Part shown: positions 15,913-24,772 of the stretch, piece by piece
Position numbering within the stretch: the first letter of the stretch is position 1
How the letters are laid out: each line of letters opens with the position of its first letter
Assembly: GCA_023131225.1 (NCBI GenBank)
Contig: JAGLZW010000020.1
Span: 33,492-97,491, forward strand
Reading direction: 5' to 3'
DNA from: Candidatus Bathyarchaeota archaeon
GTDB lineage: Archaea; Thermoproteota; Bathyarchaeia; Bathyarchaeales; SOJC01
Length of the DNA stretch: 64,000 nt
The notes under the pieces: generated by a model
Databases searched by the model: none
Told to the model about the DNA's origin: nothing
What the model saw: the letters and a program-made list of their open reading frames with translations, nothing else
Made by a program: the position numbers and the translations under genes

Positions 15913-17611
15913 TGTTTCTCTTTTTTCCCATTTTTTTGCAGATGTTTGCTATTACTAGAATAATGTGAGGTAAGGTGAATACGCTGAAGATTTTTGTGTA
16001 TTTTGCGGAAGCAGCCTTCTTTATATTTTCTCTTCTTCCTCCTGCCTCTAGATAGCCTTCTACAAAAGAAGAAGCAATTATTCTAGCGGGTTCGCCAGAG
16101 TGAATTGGAAGAATGTAATGGCCTGAGTAGTAAAGGAACTCTGCAATGTCCCAAGGTTGGTTTCCGTTTCTTGTTGCTTGTTCAAGGTCCAAAAAGCATA
16201 TTTCGCCGTCACCTGTAACAAGTATGTTTTCAGGCTTGCAGTCTCCGAGAGCTACACCCAACGAATGTATCTCTGCGATTTCGTTTCCAACTGCTTTAAT
16301 AATTTCACTGTTCTTTATTCTGCCTTCTTTTGTTGATGAGGTAATTATTTGTTTGATTATTTCACCTAGTTTTTCTCCTTCGATATACTCTTCGAAAATC
16401 AAACGCTCTTTAAGGCTGACGTAAAGAATGTGGGGAACAGCGACGCCGTGTTTGCTAAGAAACTGGTTGATGGAGTATTCTCTTTCGAGCCGCGTTTTTC
16501 CAAGCATAGCAAATGATTGAGTACCTAGAGTCCAAAGGGCTAAGGGAAACCATTTTAAACCCAGCCAATCGTCGAACTTTTTTACTACGATCTTCTGTGT
16601 TTCATGATTTTTTTGAAGGCAAAGTAAGAAGACACTATTTAGAACGCCGCCTATTTTTTCAATTGTCATTTTTAACGCTTCTCCGCCAGGCACAGTCTTT
16701 CGTACGAAGTCTTGGATGTTTGTTTTGTCGGAAAAAGGAACTGGACCGAGAGGTGTGGGCATTAATAGATATTTTTCTGTTTCTTCTAGTTCTCGAAGTA
16801 ATTTTTTTCCTGTTCTTTGATGAGAACTTCTTGCAAAGAAGCTTTGGTCTTGTAGGAAAGCCGTTGTTATTTTTAAGGAGATGCTTTGAATATAGGGCAA
16901 TAGAGCTTTTTGGATGGACATGGAGATGTTGGAAATTTTTGTTCTCTTGCGTTTTGTTGCTTCTATAAAATCTTTGTCAACTCTTATGTAGCCATTAGAA
17001 AACGCTATGTAGTTTTCTGTTTCTAATTCCCTTAGAGCTTTTAGGTAGCCATTCATAATAAAATTGACATTTTGTTTTCTCGTCTTTCTCTTGAACATGT
17101 TTAAGACGCTGTACCTTAAAGGTGGGAAAAGTCTCGCCCTTCTTCGTATAACTTCATACATGAAGTACTCTGGTTTAATGAGAAGCTCCACGGATAATTC
17201 GGGGTATTGCAGGATTATGCTTTTTAGGAGCTCCAACGCAAACCGTTTTTTCATTTTCACCTCCATTTCTTTCAAATAGGTGGGGTTTTTCCATGGTTTG
17301 TAAGGTACAGTGATTATTTCTGCAGTGAATTCGCCGAGTTTTCCATGTTCTATGTCGCTTTCGAACGCTTTTCGGTCGATTGCTAGAATAGAGAGATTGA
17401 CATTGTTTACTTGTTTGGTCAAATTGCGTATCTTGGGAGAGTAGTTGGGTATTATTATTAAGGCGTTTATGCCCTTTTTTTTATCGGCGCATCCGTATAC
17501 TCTCGGACCATAAAAGCAAGCAGCAAAAATATCTTTAGAGCTTACAATCTCTTTGCACAGTTTTAGAATTTGTTCTTTTTCAACTGCCTCGTTGCTGACA
17601 AGTCGGGTCAT
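15905..17611 (-). CDS. nucleotidyltransferase-like domain fused to RIO/Bud32-type protein kinase
   Basis: This is a 568-residue two-domain protein. Residues 1-110 look like a nucleotidyltransferase fold with a degenerate GSxxxG motif (YGPRVYG, 34-40). A helical middle region follows (about 130-300). The C-terminal part is a small atypical kinase: catalytic loop HSLGVALGDCKPENILV (GD....N) and metal motif ICFLDLEQA (DLE instead of DFG), as in Bud32/RIO kinases. The N-lobe lysine probably lies in KIVVKKFDDW. It overlaps the remnant MBL gene downstream. Substrate is unknown; RNA or protein targets are both possible. Confidence 0.75.
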   Translation of the reverse strand: MTRLVSNEAVEKEQILKLCKEIVSSKDIFAACFYGPRVYGCADKKKGINALIIIPNYSPKIRNLTKQVNNVNLSILAIDRKAFESDIEHGKLGEFTAEIITVPYKPWKNPTYLKEMEVKMKKRFALELLKSIILQYPELSVELLIKPEYFMYEVIRRRARLFPPLRYSVLNMFKRKTRKQNVNFIMNGYLKALRELETENYIAFSNGYIRVDKDFIEATKRKRTKISNISMSIQKALLPYIQSISLKITTAFLQDQSFFARSSHQRTGKKLLRELEETEKYLLMPTPLGPVPFSDKTNIQDFVRKTVPGGEALKMTIEKIGGVLNSVFLLCLQKNHETQKIVVKKFDDWLGLKWFPLALWTLGTQSFAMLGKTRLEREYSINQFLSKHGVAVPHILYVSLKERLIFEEYIEGEKLGEIIKQIITSSTKEGRIKNSEIIKAVGNEIAEIHSLGVALGDCKPENILVTGDGEICFLDLEQATRNGNQPWDIAEFLYYSGHYILPIHSGEPARIIASSFVEGYLEAGGRRENIKKAASAKYTKIFSVFTLPHIILVIANICKKMGKKRNNE

Positions 17612-17706
17612 TGCTGCCGCATAGACTATAAGATTTTATCGTGCTTAAAAGCTATCTTCAAAGTATAAATATGCCATTTCCTTAACAACATCAAAGAGGT
17701 GATTGT

Positions 17707-17862
17707 GTGGCCAAAGAAGGTGAAACTGGAAAAGATGCTTCAAATCTTCTTGAAAGAGTTGTGCGACTTGAAGTTAAAGTTGAGGAACTCACCAAACGCC
17801 TTGACAACCTCTCAAACTACGCCAAAGAACTCTATACCTATCTACAAAAGATGAGATCATAG
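17707..17862 (+). CDS. small coiled-coil protein
   Basis: The 51 codons start with GTG at 17707, 6 nt after GAGGTG. The product MAKEGETGKDASNLLERVVR is followed by a leucine/valine heptad pattern and ends YTYLQKMRS. The whole chain can form a coiled coil. A TATA-like AAGTATAAATAT lies at 17661-17672. No known family is recognised. Confidence 0.55.
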   Translation: MAKEGETGKDASNLLERVVRLEVKVEELTKRLDNLSNYAKELYTYLQKMRS

Positions 17863-18021
17863 AAACAGAAAAAAGGTCGAAGTAATGACGGAGATATCTG
17901 CAACACGCATAGTGGGTTTCCAAATATAACAAGTGAGCTACATTTCTCCAATAATGGCACATATATAAATCTTATAAGGAAGGTCAAAAGAAAAGGATAG
18001 CTAAGGTGAAAGCATCTGAAT

Positions 18022-18276
18022 TTGATAACGATATTACAAGCAGAATGGGAAGTCGCTGGGTTAGCTGGGCTCTTTTGCATTATACCGGTCGTCTTCTTTC
18101 TCATAGCAATCCTACTATGCGTTTGGGTATATAGGGACGCTGAATCACGAGGAATGAATGGCACGCTTTGGCTTATCATTGTTCTAATCACTGGCATCTT
18201 CGGGTTAATCATATACCTAATCGTGAGAAAAGACAAGAGTCCTAGCTCTTCAGTGCCTCCTAGCCCCCCTGCTTAG
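18022..18276 (+). CDS. small PLDc_N-like membrane protein
   Basis: The 84 residues have two transmembrane helices (about 14-36 and 48-68). Between them is the motif VYRDAESRGMNGTLW, and after them IYLIVRK, which is the pattern of PLDc_N-type two-helix membrane proteins. The proline/serine tail is cytosolic. The start at TTG 18022 is uncertain. These proteins are often membrane accessories with no proven function. Confidence 0.6.
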   Translation: MITILQAEWEVAGLAGLFCIIPVVFFLIAILLCVWVYRDAESRGMNGTLWLIIVLITGIFGLIIYLIVRKDKSPSSSVPPSPPA

Positions 18277-18384
18277 AAATATGACTAGAGTTTGTCCCAG
18301 TAACGGTTAAGGGTTAACGTTCTCATAGGTAGAGCTACGATTGTTTTAAATTAGAGTATAATATCAACAACTATTTGTGTCACT

Positions 18385-19011
18385 ATGCCACCCATCGAAG
18401 ATGTTTTTGTCGATATTTTCAATTCTGTTGGCCACCTAGTATGTCATCAGATACCAAACCGAACGCTCATTATCGGCAACTACTATCTTCCTGTATGCGC
18501 CAGATGTACGGGTGCATACCTTGGTTTCTACTTAGGCTATCTTCTGCTGCCTATGCGTAGAGAAGAAGCATGTGGTCCCCCCAACCTCTGGGTCACACTT
18601 CTCATGCTTGCGCCAATTACAATTGATGTTATAACTCAATGGGTTGGCTTGAGAACAAGCACAAACGAGCTTAGGCTAATAACCGGACTACTGTTTGGAT
18701 TGGCTCTGGCTCCGTTGCTGGTATATTCACTATCACAGATTCCAATGAGCAGAAAACTTCCTATTCTGCGGAATTTCCTTCCTGAGAGCGTTAGGTTTGA
18801 TGATAAAGACTCTTGGCTTGGTGGTAAAGCTCTAGGACTTGGTTTGCTAATCGCTGTTACTCTATTCTTTTTTATCAACTCAATCGTCGGATCTGCCAAT
18901 TATCTTTTCTACTGGTTGTTGAGCCCTCTAATCATCATCTCTATCGCTTTGCACATTTTTCTTCTACCGATTTATCTAGTGATTTCGTTCTTTGCTCATG
19001 TAAGAAAGTAA
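18385..19011 (+). CDS. DUF2085 membrane protein
   Basis: The 208 residues have four to five transmembrane segments. The DUF2085 cysteine motif is present: CHQIPNRTLIIGNYYLPVCA then RCTGAYLGFYLGY. The conserved cysteines near the first helix suggest metal or redox function at the membrane, but none is proven for the family. It stands alone. ATG at 18385. Confidence 0.8.
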   Translation: MPPIEDVFVDIFNSVGHLVCHQIPNRTLIIGNYYLPVCARCTGAYLGFYLGYLLLPMRREEACGPPNLWVTLLMLAPITIDVITQWVGLRTSTNELRLITGLLFGLALAPLLVYSLSQIPMSRKLPILRNFLPESVRFDDKDSWLGGKALGLGLLIAVTLFFFINSIVGSANYLFYWLLSPLIIISIALHIFLLPIYLVISFFAHVRK

Positions 19012-19039
19012 TTCAGCTCAGCACACTTGTACAAATGAG

Positions 19040-19822
19040 TCACTTTCGTTCAATTATCTTCATGTAGGCAAACGTGCCAGCCGTAGCAAAAACCATTGAG
19101 AAAACCACTAGATTTCTTATCATGTCAAACGTGAAAGGCGGGGTCCCTAGAAGAAACGATCTGATAAGGTCTGCGCCACTGGTTAGAGGGTTAAGTTCAG
19201 CCAACATCACTATAGGCTGAGGCATCACACCTTCCGCTCCAAGCGTTTGGATAAGCGACAACGGATAAAAGATGCTGCTACAGAAAAACAGTACATAGTA
19301 AACTAAGCCTCTTGCAGTAACGAATTTCTCAAAGCTCGTTGTGGAAACTGCCGTGGCTATGCTCAAACCTGAAATTCCAGTTGCCAACATGAAAAGGGCG
19401 AACAAAATTACAAGTAGCTGCAACAATGATGGAAAGCCAAGAAAAAGAAAAGTTGTCAAGAGCAGCGGCGACATGTACACCATTCCCCTCAATCCACCTG
19501 CAAGCAACCTGCCAATGGCGAGTTCCAAACGTGTAATGGGAAGGCTGAGCAGGTAATGGTGAATTTGGCGACGAACCTCCATATTTATTTCCCGACCAAT
19601 CATGAAGGCTGAAGCAAATAAACCCACTATGGTGACGCCTGGGGCAAAAAAGTTGAAATAACTCGTGATTTCCTTCATTATCTCTTGGCTCACCATCTGA
19701 TTGTACACTACGGCCATAACAAATAGATCGGCAAGATTCATACTTATGAGAGCGGCTAACCACCATTTGTAACGAAAGAAGTTTCTGAAATCATGTTCAA
19801 TTACATGTAGAATCGCTTTCAC
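19040..19822 (-). CDS. ABC-2 type transporter permease
   Basis: The 260 residues have about six membrane helices. The ABC2-membrane signature GREINMEVRRQIHHYLLSLP with ITRLELAIGR lies near residue 75-100. Its GTG start abuts the TAG of the previous permease gene with no gap. Together with 19823-20602 and the ATPase at 20618-21583 it forms a three-gene exporter operon of the DrrAB/NodIJ type with two different half-permeases. Substrate is unknown. Confidence 0.87.
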   Translation of the reverse strand: MKAILHVIEHDFRNFFRYKWWLAALISMNLADLFVMAVVYNQMVSQEIMKEITSYFNFFAPGVTIVGLFASAFMIGREINMEVRRQIHHYLLSLPITRLELAIGRLLAGGLRGMVYMSPLLLTTFLFLGFPSLLQLLVILFALFMLATGISGLSIATAVSTTSFEKFVTARGLVYYVLFFCSSIFYPLSLIQTLGAEGVMPQPIVMLAELNPLTSGADLIRSFLLGTPPFTFDMIRNLVVFSMVFATAGTFAYMKIIERK

Positions 19823-20602
19823 CTATTGCCAACCTCCGCCCTCAAGGCGTCTCTCATAGACTGTTACGCTGATAAACACGAATGTGAAAAAGAATATGAC
19901 CAAGCCAATTATCGCTGCTAACGGCATCGGATTCAAAGTTAAGTATTCTTCAATACCTTCAATACCTACACCCCAACGAAACAGATCAGAAGCAAAAGTA
20001 ACTGGATTGAAATTTGTCAGAGATGCATATACTTGACTTGCGTCTTGAACGAAAACTTGAGGGTACATAGCTGTGCTAAGACGAATTATGAAGGCATTTA
20101 TAACTCCCATGAGAATGTCAAAGCGGTCACCAGATTTCAATGCAACCGCAATCGTAATGCTCATCCCAGAAACGCCAAAAGCGAACAAGAAAAGGGCTGA
20201 AAGAGCAATTAGAAAGCTAAGCGGATTTGCCAGCCCAATCACAAATAATGCTATCGCCATGAGCGGGCCCACAAAAATGAAGCTACGTATTTCACCACCA
20301 ACGGATCTTCCCAACACAAGTTCTTTTCGGGAAACTGGAAGACTAAGCAGATACTCGAAAACTCCGTGTTCAGCCTCTTCAAAGATGTCATACCCAATAA
20401 ACACAGAAGCTGAATACAACATCATTATTACGACGCCTGCAACATAATACTCAAAATAAATATCTGCTAACTCAGGCACAACCATGCGAGAGGCAATTAA
20501 GCCGAAGAAAGCGATTTGAGTTGCAAACCATATGGCTCGCAGGATTATAAGGAACTTGTACTGCAAGAACATCCGTAGATCTCTTTCAACAACGAATAAC
20601 AA
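19823..20602 (-). CDS. ABC-2 type transporter permease
   Basis: The 259 residues have about six membrane helices. EEAEHGVFEYLLSLPVSRKE and LVLGRSVGGEIRS correspond to the ABC-2 coupling-helix region, matching the paralogous permease downstream. The start is TTG at 20602, 15 nt after the ATPase gene. It probably heterodimerises with the 19040-19822 product. Confidence 0.87.
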   Translation of the reverse strand: MLFVVERDLRMFLQYKFLIILRAIWFATQIAFFGLIASRMVVPELADIYFEYYVAGVVIMMLYSASVFIGYDIFEEAEHGVFEYLLSLPVSRKELVLGRSVGGEIRSFIFVGPLMAIALFVIGLANPLSFLIALSALFLFAFGVSGMSITIAVALKSGDRFDILMGVINAFIIRLSTAMYPQVFVQDASQVYASLTNFNPVTFASDLFRWGVGIEGIEEYLTLNPMPLAAIIGLVIFFFTFVFISVTVYERRLEGGGWQ

Positions 20603-20617
20603 TTTCTTCGTTTATTT

Positions 20618-21583
20618 TCACCCCGGAGGGCCCTTTTGCTCTGCTGCTTCAATGGTCAACCCTGTGTAATGCACAAACACGTCATCAAGTGATGGTTCGC
20701 TCATATTTATTGATAGAATTGGTAAGTCGTTTTTCATAAATAGCTTCATAATTTGAGGAACAACTTCTTCCACTTTATTCAAATGTACTCTCAAGTCGTT
20801 AGGCTTTAGTAATACTACGTCTACAACTTCTTGAAAACTTTTCAGCTCTTCCAAAGCATTTTGCGGTACTTCTTTTTCAAGCCGAATCTCAACTACATCG
20901 CCTCCAGGAATGCTGTCTTTCAACGTTTTAGGCGTGTCACAAACTAGCAACTTACCTTTATGCATAATACCAACGCGATCAGAAAGCATGTCTGCCTCAT
21001 AAAGCTCGTTAGTAGCCAAAATTATCGTGGAGCCTTCGTCTCGAAGTTCTCGAATCATAGCCCAAATCTTGTGTTTGCCAACAACATCTATTTGGGCGGT
21101 AGGTTCGTCAATGAAGGCTATTTTGGGTCTTTGAATTAGAATCTTAGCAATCTCAACGCGCTTTCTCATTCCGCCAGAAAGACCATGAACTTTCTTCTTT
21201 CTGTAATCCCAGATATTTACGTCTTCCAATACCTGCCTGACTCTTCTCTTCCGTTCTTGCGTTGAAAGACCACAAATTTTTGCGTGCCAATTCAAAACAT
21301 CCCATGGCGTACTAACCCAGAGAAGCTTAGGCTCTTGAAAACAAATCCCAATAAGCTTCCGCACATCATCAGGTCGCTTCCTAACGTCATATTCGCCGAC
21401 AATAGCCGTGCCTGCGGTTGGCTTAATCACTGTTGTAAGCATGAGAACAGTAGTTGTTTTCCCAGCGCCATTAGGACCTAGCAATCCAAAAATTTCTCCA
21501 TCCTCGATGCTCAAGTTCAGATGGTCCACTGCAACCAAGTCTTCGAAACGCTTTGTCAAATCAATTGTGTGAATAATAGGCAT
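20618..21583 (-). CDS. ABC transporter ATP-binding protein (DrrA/CcmA-like)
   Basis: The 321 residues carry Walker A GLLGPNGAGKTTT, signature LSGGMRKRVEIA, Walker B KIAFIDEPTA and a switch region TIILATNEL, plus a C-terminal DrrA-type extension of about 90 residues. It energises the two ABC-2 permeases encoded directly downstream. AAGGTG lies before the ATG at 21583. The typical D-loop position reads TAQID where most relatives have TxGLD. Confidence 0.92.
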   Translation of the reverse strand: MPIIHTIDLTKRFEDLVAVDHLNLSIEDGEIFGLLGPNGAGKTTTVLMLTTVIKPTAGTAIVGEYDVRKRPDDVRKLIGICFQEPKLLWVSTPWDVLNWHAKICGLSTQERKRRVRQVLEDVNIWDYRKKKVHGLSGGMRKRVEIAKILIQRPKIAFIDEPTAQIDVVGKHKIWAMIRELRDEGSTIILATNELYEADMLSDRVGIMHKGKLLVCDTPKTLKDSIPGGDVVEIRLEKEVPQNALEELKSFQEVVDVVLLKPNDLRVHLNKVEEVVPQIMKLFMKNDLPILSINMSEPSLDDVFVHYTGLTIEAAEQKGPPG

Positions 21584-21678
21584 GGATACACCTTCGTTGA
21601 TTTACAGATTTTATTGGAACCAGAAATAATGAAGCCCTCAACTGATAAGCATATCGTAGAGTTAAACCCTGCAATTAA

Positions 21679-22333
21679 TTAGCGTTCTAACAAACTAAAC
21701 GCAGCATCTTGCGCCCCTTCTATAACCGCTTCTTCATCAAGCGTCTTCACTTCACGATTTTCCATCACTACTTCACCATCTACGATCACACCGTCAACAT
21801 CGCATCCATGAGCAGAATAAACAAGACCAGCACACAAATCATGTAATGGCACTAAATTTGGTTTCTTAAAATCAATCAAAATAATATCTGCCCGCTTCCC
21901 AACCTCAAGTGAACCAACTTTCTCCTCCAGCCCCAAAGCTTCAGCTCCTCGGATGGTCGCCATCTCCAAAACTTCCCTACTAGATAGAGCAGAAGGATCT
22001 CCAGATATCGCCTTTTGAAGTAACGCGGCAACTTTCATGCTTTCAAACATGCCAAAACTGTTATTGCTTGCAGCCCCATCAGTGCCAAGACCAACAGTCA
22101 CGCCCGCATCCATCAACTCCTCAACCTTCGCCACACTCTGAGCCAACTTTAGGTTCGAAACAGGCCCAGAAGAGAACAATCATAAACATCTTGAGATCTG
22201 AGTTTTGCCTTCAAAGGCCAAATGATTTCACTAGGCCATGTCTTCAACGTTGCGTCTTCAGCTAAGCCTCGAAAAAGCGTCATGCATGCATTGCACAATT
22301 CTTTATGATTAGGTCGACTTCCTCAGATCTCAC
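21679..22333 (-). pseudogene. decayed SAH/MTA deaminase-type amidohydrolase
   Basis: Three pieces of one MtaD/SsnA-like amidohydrolase remain. They are an N-terminus (EEVDLIIKNCA, from GTG 22333), a middle piece in another frame (CMTLFRGLAEDATLKTWPSE and IIWPLKAKLRSQDVY) and the last 160 residues (PVSNLKLAQSVAKVEELMDA to the end). The GLGTDGAASNN metal/catalytic Asp segment survives, but the HxH site and about 150 residues before PVSNLKL are gone. Two internal deletions and frameshifts make it non-functional. Confidence 0.75.
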
Positions 22334-22475
22334 CTATCTCCAACCTTAATAACAGTTTTAGCTGATCAAAATACAATCAATGGAGTGTTAAAAGATTATT
22401 TGCTCTGTTAACCATGAAGGTAAATAGTGAAAAGGGGACTCGTATAGCAGGGTGAAAGATTTGAGAGAAGGAAAA

Positions 22476-22877
22476 TTACCCTTTAGCAGCAGGGTTCTTC
22501 ATTGTTGAGCATATTGGTTTTTGCAGAATGCCATTGACTAAATCTTTGCTCAGGCCTATATTGCTGATTTTGCGGCAGATATGATTCAGCGAGTTTTCAG
22601 TGAAACTTAGAAGGTTTATTCCTTCATTTGTAAGATTGTAAACTTTCCTTGGTCTTTCGTTGCTGAGGTCCCATTGACTTTTGATGTAGCCTTTCTTTTC
22701 TAGGCTGCTTAGGAGAGGGTATATTGTGCTGGGACCAAAGTAGACTCCGAAGTTTTTGCGTATACTTGAGATTATTTGGTATCCGTGCATCGGTTTTGCG
22801 TTTAGGAATTGAAGTATGACGAGGTCTAGAAGCCCCTTCATCAGTTTGTTCTGAACTTCTCTTTTTTGTTGTCCCAT
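22476..22877 (-). CDS. PadR-family transcriptional regulator
   Basis: The 133 residues form a winged helix of the PadR type: LLDLVILQFLNAKPMHGYQI, STIYPLLSSLEKKGYI and RPRKVYNLTNEG. A short C-terminal tail replaces the long dimerisation helix. It is divergent from a second PadR gene (23107). The intervening DNA has several inverted repeats, one with the PadR-like ATGT...ACAT form, so autoregulation is likely. Ligand is unknown. Confidence 0.88.
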   Translation of the reverse strand: MGQQKREVQNKLMKGLLDLVILQFLNAKPMHGYQIISSIRKNFGVYFGPSTIYPLLSSLEKKGYIKSQWDLSNERPRKVYNLTNEGINLLSFTENSLNHICRKISNIGLSKDLVNGILQKPICSTMKNPAAKG

Positions 22878-22903
22878 TTTTTTTTACCTCTTGTAGACGC
22901 GTT

Positions 22904-23029
22904 GAACAGTTAGGCTGTTCATCGCATATACAATATGTCTCTCAAGAGACATATCTCAAGACTTATTATACATTAAACAGCAATATAAGGGTTAATGTGA
23001 CTACAAGTCATAAAAGAGCATATTAACCC
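22904..23029. promoter_or_regulatory. inverted-repeat operators between divergent PadR genes
   Basis: Four inverted repeats occur in 126 bases: GAACAG/CTGTTC (22904-22920), ATATGTCTCT-CA-AGAGACATAT (22933-22954, 10-bp arms), GGGTTAATGTG/CATATTAACCC (22989-23029, 10 of 11 matching) and nested TGACT-ACA-AGTCA (22998-23010). PadR proteins bind ATGT-N8-ACAT-like sites; the second repeat is ATGT-N10-ACAT. A TATATG element at 22924-22932 may serve the minus gene. Confidence 0.6.
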
Positions 23030-23106
23030 AGTATACTTATTCTAAAAACTGAATGATCCCTATAAGGGAAACACATTAAAACGCTGAAATATGAGATGTC
23101 TGAAAC

Positions 23107-23451
23107 ATGACACCTATGTCTGAGAGCTTCAAGAAGGGAATTGTTCGACGCATATTCAGAAGCTTTCTTGACGTGATGGTTTTAAGACTGGTGCAGATCG
23201 AGTCGATGTGGGGCTACAAGATTATTAAATGTGTGGAAGAACAACATGAAATAACACTGCGCCATGGTGCACTGTATCCTTTACTTAATAACTTGGAAAA
23301 GAAGGGATTTTTAAGAAGCAGAAAAGAGGCTAAAGGAGGACGTGTAAGGAAAGTTTATGAAATAACGTCGAAGGGCATACAGCTAGTGGAAGCATACAAC
23401 GAGTTCTTGAAGGAACAAATACAAAAACAAGACAGTAGAACAGCAAATTAA
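23107..23451 (+). CDS. PadR-family transcriptional regulator
   Basis: The 114 residues include the PadR winged helix: FLDVMVLRLVQIESMWGYKI, GALYPLLNNLEKKGFLRSRK and GRVRKVYEITSKG. A short helical tail follows. Its gene precedes the prenyl-synthase paralogue by 64 nt and may share its transcript. It probably acts on the palindromes upstream or on neighbouring membrane genes. Confidence 0.88.
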   Translation: MTPMSESFKKGIVRRIFRSFLDVMVLRLVQIESMWGYKIIKCVEEQHEITLRHGALYPLLNNLEKKGFLRSRKEAKGGRVRKVYEITSKGIQLVEAYNEFLKEQIQKQDSRTAN

Positions 23452-23515
23452 GTAACATATTGGTTTTTAAGAAAAGTACATCAGATAGACTGTTGTTGAA
23501 GTCCAGGGGTTTGCT

Positions 23516-24553
23516 ATGAAAGAAAAAAAAAGCGTAACTGAGGAAACAGGAGAAAAACTTCTTGAAAAAGTCAGAAGGCTATGTGAAAATGAAGGGCTGG
23601 AGGGGTGGAAGCTAGCACAGAAGACAATGCTGAAGGAAAAAGCAGACAGTCCAAAACTTCAAGAAATCATTGAATACATGATGCTCAAGTACAAGCCTGA
23701 CTACTTCAGACCAGCACTCCTTTCTTTCTGTTGCAAAGCCGTGGGAGGAAATCCGAAGACTACGATTCCCACTGGGGCAGCCTTGACATTGTTCGCATGG
23801 GCTATTGGCATACATGACGACATAATTGATCGATCAAGAATGAAGAATAAACATCCTACTGTTCTGGGAAAATTCGGCAAAGATCTTGCTTTGATTTTAA
23901 GTGATGTTCTCTTTTTTAAAGGTTTCACACTGTTAAGAAAAACATTGGACTCTGAAATATCTGTTGGAAGACTTGTAGAAATTTTGGAAACAATAGAGAA
24001 AATATGGTTTGAGCAAAGTGCAGGAGAAACGCTTGAAATTCAATCTAGGGGATCAACAGATGTAACGTCCAAAGCATGTCTCGAAAAAATTCGAATGAGA
24101 GCGTCGGAGATGGAAGCGTGCACGCGCATAGGTGGGATTCTCGGTGATGGATCAAGAAAACAAATAGAAGATTTGGGTGCCTATGGAAGACTCGTTGGCA
24201 TGATGAGCATTCTAAGAAATGAGTTGATAGATATGTTAGAGTTTAACATGCTAAGGCATCGTATACGAAGAGAATCTTTGCCATTACCCATAATCTATGC
24301 ATTGCAAGACCAACGAATAAGACCCCAACTTATCTCACTTATCACAAAGTCAAAATTGACTAAAAGAGACTTGCGAAACATTTCAAAGCTCTCAGATCGT
24401 TCCGGTGGAATTGAATACATAGCAAACCTTATTGATAGAATGGCTCAAGAATCATGCGCTTATGCTAAATCCTTTAGAAGTAAAGAGCTAAAAATAATTG
24501 GGACATCGTCCCTTATAAGCTCGAAAGAGTGGAGACCACTACTTTCAAACTAG
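23516..24553 (+). CDS. polyprenyl-synthase-fold protein with degenerate second Asp motif
   Basis: The 345 residues match the trans-isoprenyl diphosphate synthase fold. The first aspartate motif is intact (HDDIIDRS, D101-D105). At the second motif the expected DDxxD reads NELID (235-239), with two aspartates lost, followed by LEFNMLRHRIRRESLPLPI. The typical allylic-binding KT of active synthases is not obvious. It may be an altered-specificity or non-catalytic paralogue. It lies behind a PadR gene and ahead of an MFS gene. Function beyond isoprenoid-type substrate binding is uncertain. Confidence 0.75.
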   Translation: MKEKKSVTEETGEKLLEKVRRLCENEGLEGWKLAQKTMLKEKADSPKLQEIIEYMMLKYKPDYFRPALLSFCCKAVGGNPKTTIPTGAALTLFAWAIGIHDDIIDRSRMKNKHPTVLGKFGKDLALILSDVLFFKGFTLLRKTLDSEISVGRLVEILETIEKIWFEQSAGETLEIQSRGSTDVTSKACLEKIRMRASEMEACTRIGGILGDGSRKQIEDLGAYGRLVGMMSILRNELIDMLEFNMLRHRIRRESLPLPIIYALQDQRIRPQLISLITKSKLTKRDLRNISKLSDRSGGIEYIANLIDRMAQESCAYAKSFRSKELKIIGTSSLISSKEWRPLLSN

Positions 24554-24618
24554 AAGTATCTACCCCAGTCTGATATGGGCCTTGCTGGAACCTTTGGAGC
24601 CTTCTTCTCTCTCGCCAT
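24550..24618 (-). CDS. possible 22-residue micro-ORF
   Basis: ATG at 24618 opens MAREKKAPKVPARPISDWGR, ending YF before TAG. A strong archaeal TATA (CTTAAATA on the minus strand, about 24652-24659) stands 34-41 bases upstream, fitting a nearly leaderless transcript. It ends 4 nt inside the 3' end of the convergent prenyl-synthase gene. It may equally be a remnant of a longer gene. No family is known to me. Confidence 0.25.
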   Translation of the reverse strand: MAREKKAPKVPARPISDWGRYF

Positions 24619-24638
24619 TTTAATCCCAAACTGTATTT

Positions 24639-24674
24639 GTGTAGAACTGTTTATTTAAGCCTTTTGTTCTACAC
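24639..24674. promoter_or_regulatory. 9-bp perfect inverted repeat around a TATA element
   Basis: GTGTAGAAC (24639-24647) and GTTCTACAC (24666-24674) bracket TTTATTTAAG, which is TATA-like on both strands. An operator that covers the TATA box from both sides is the simplest reading. Candidate targets are the micro-ORF on the minus strand or the MFS gene at 24773. Confidence 0.5.
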
Positions 24675-24772
24675 ATGAACACTATTAGAATCTGAATCCT
24701 TGATGTGTATTTCCAGTTCTTAACTTTAATTTAAGCGATGAGTTCAAGATAGACTCGTAAATTACTTACGTA

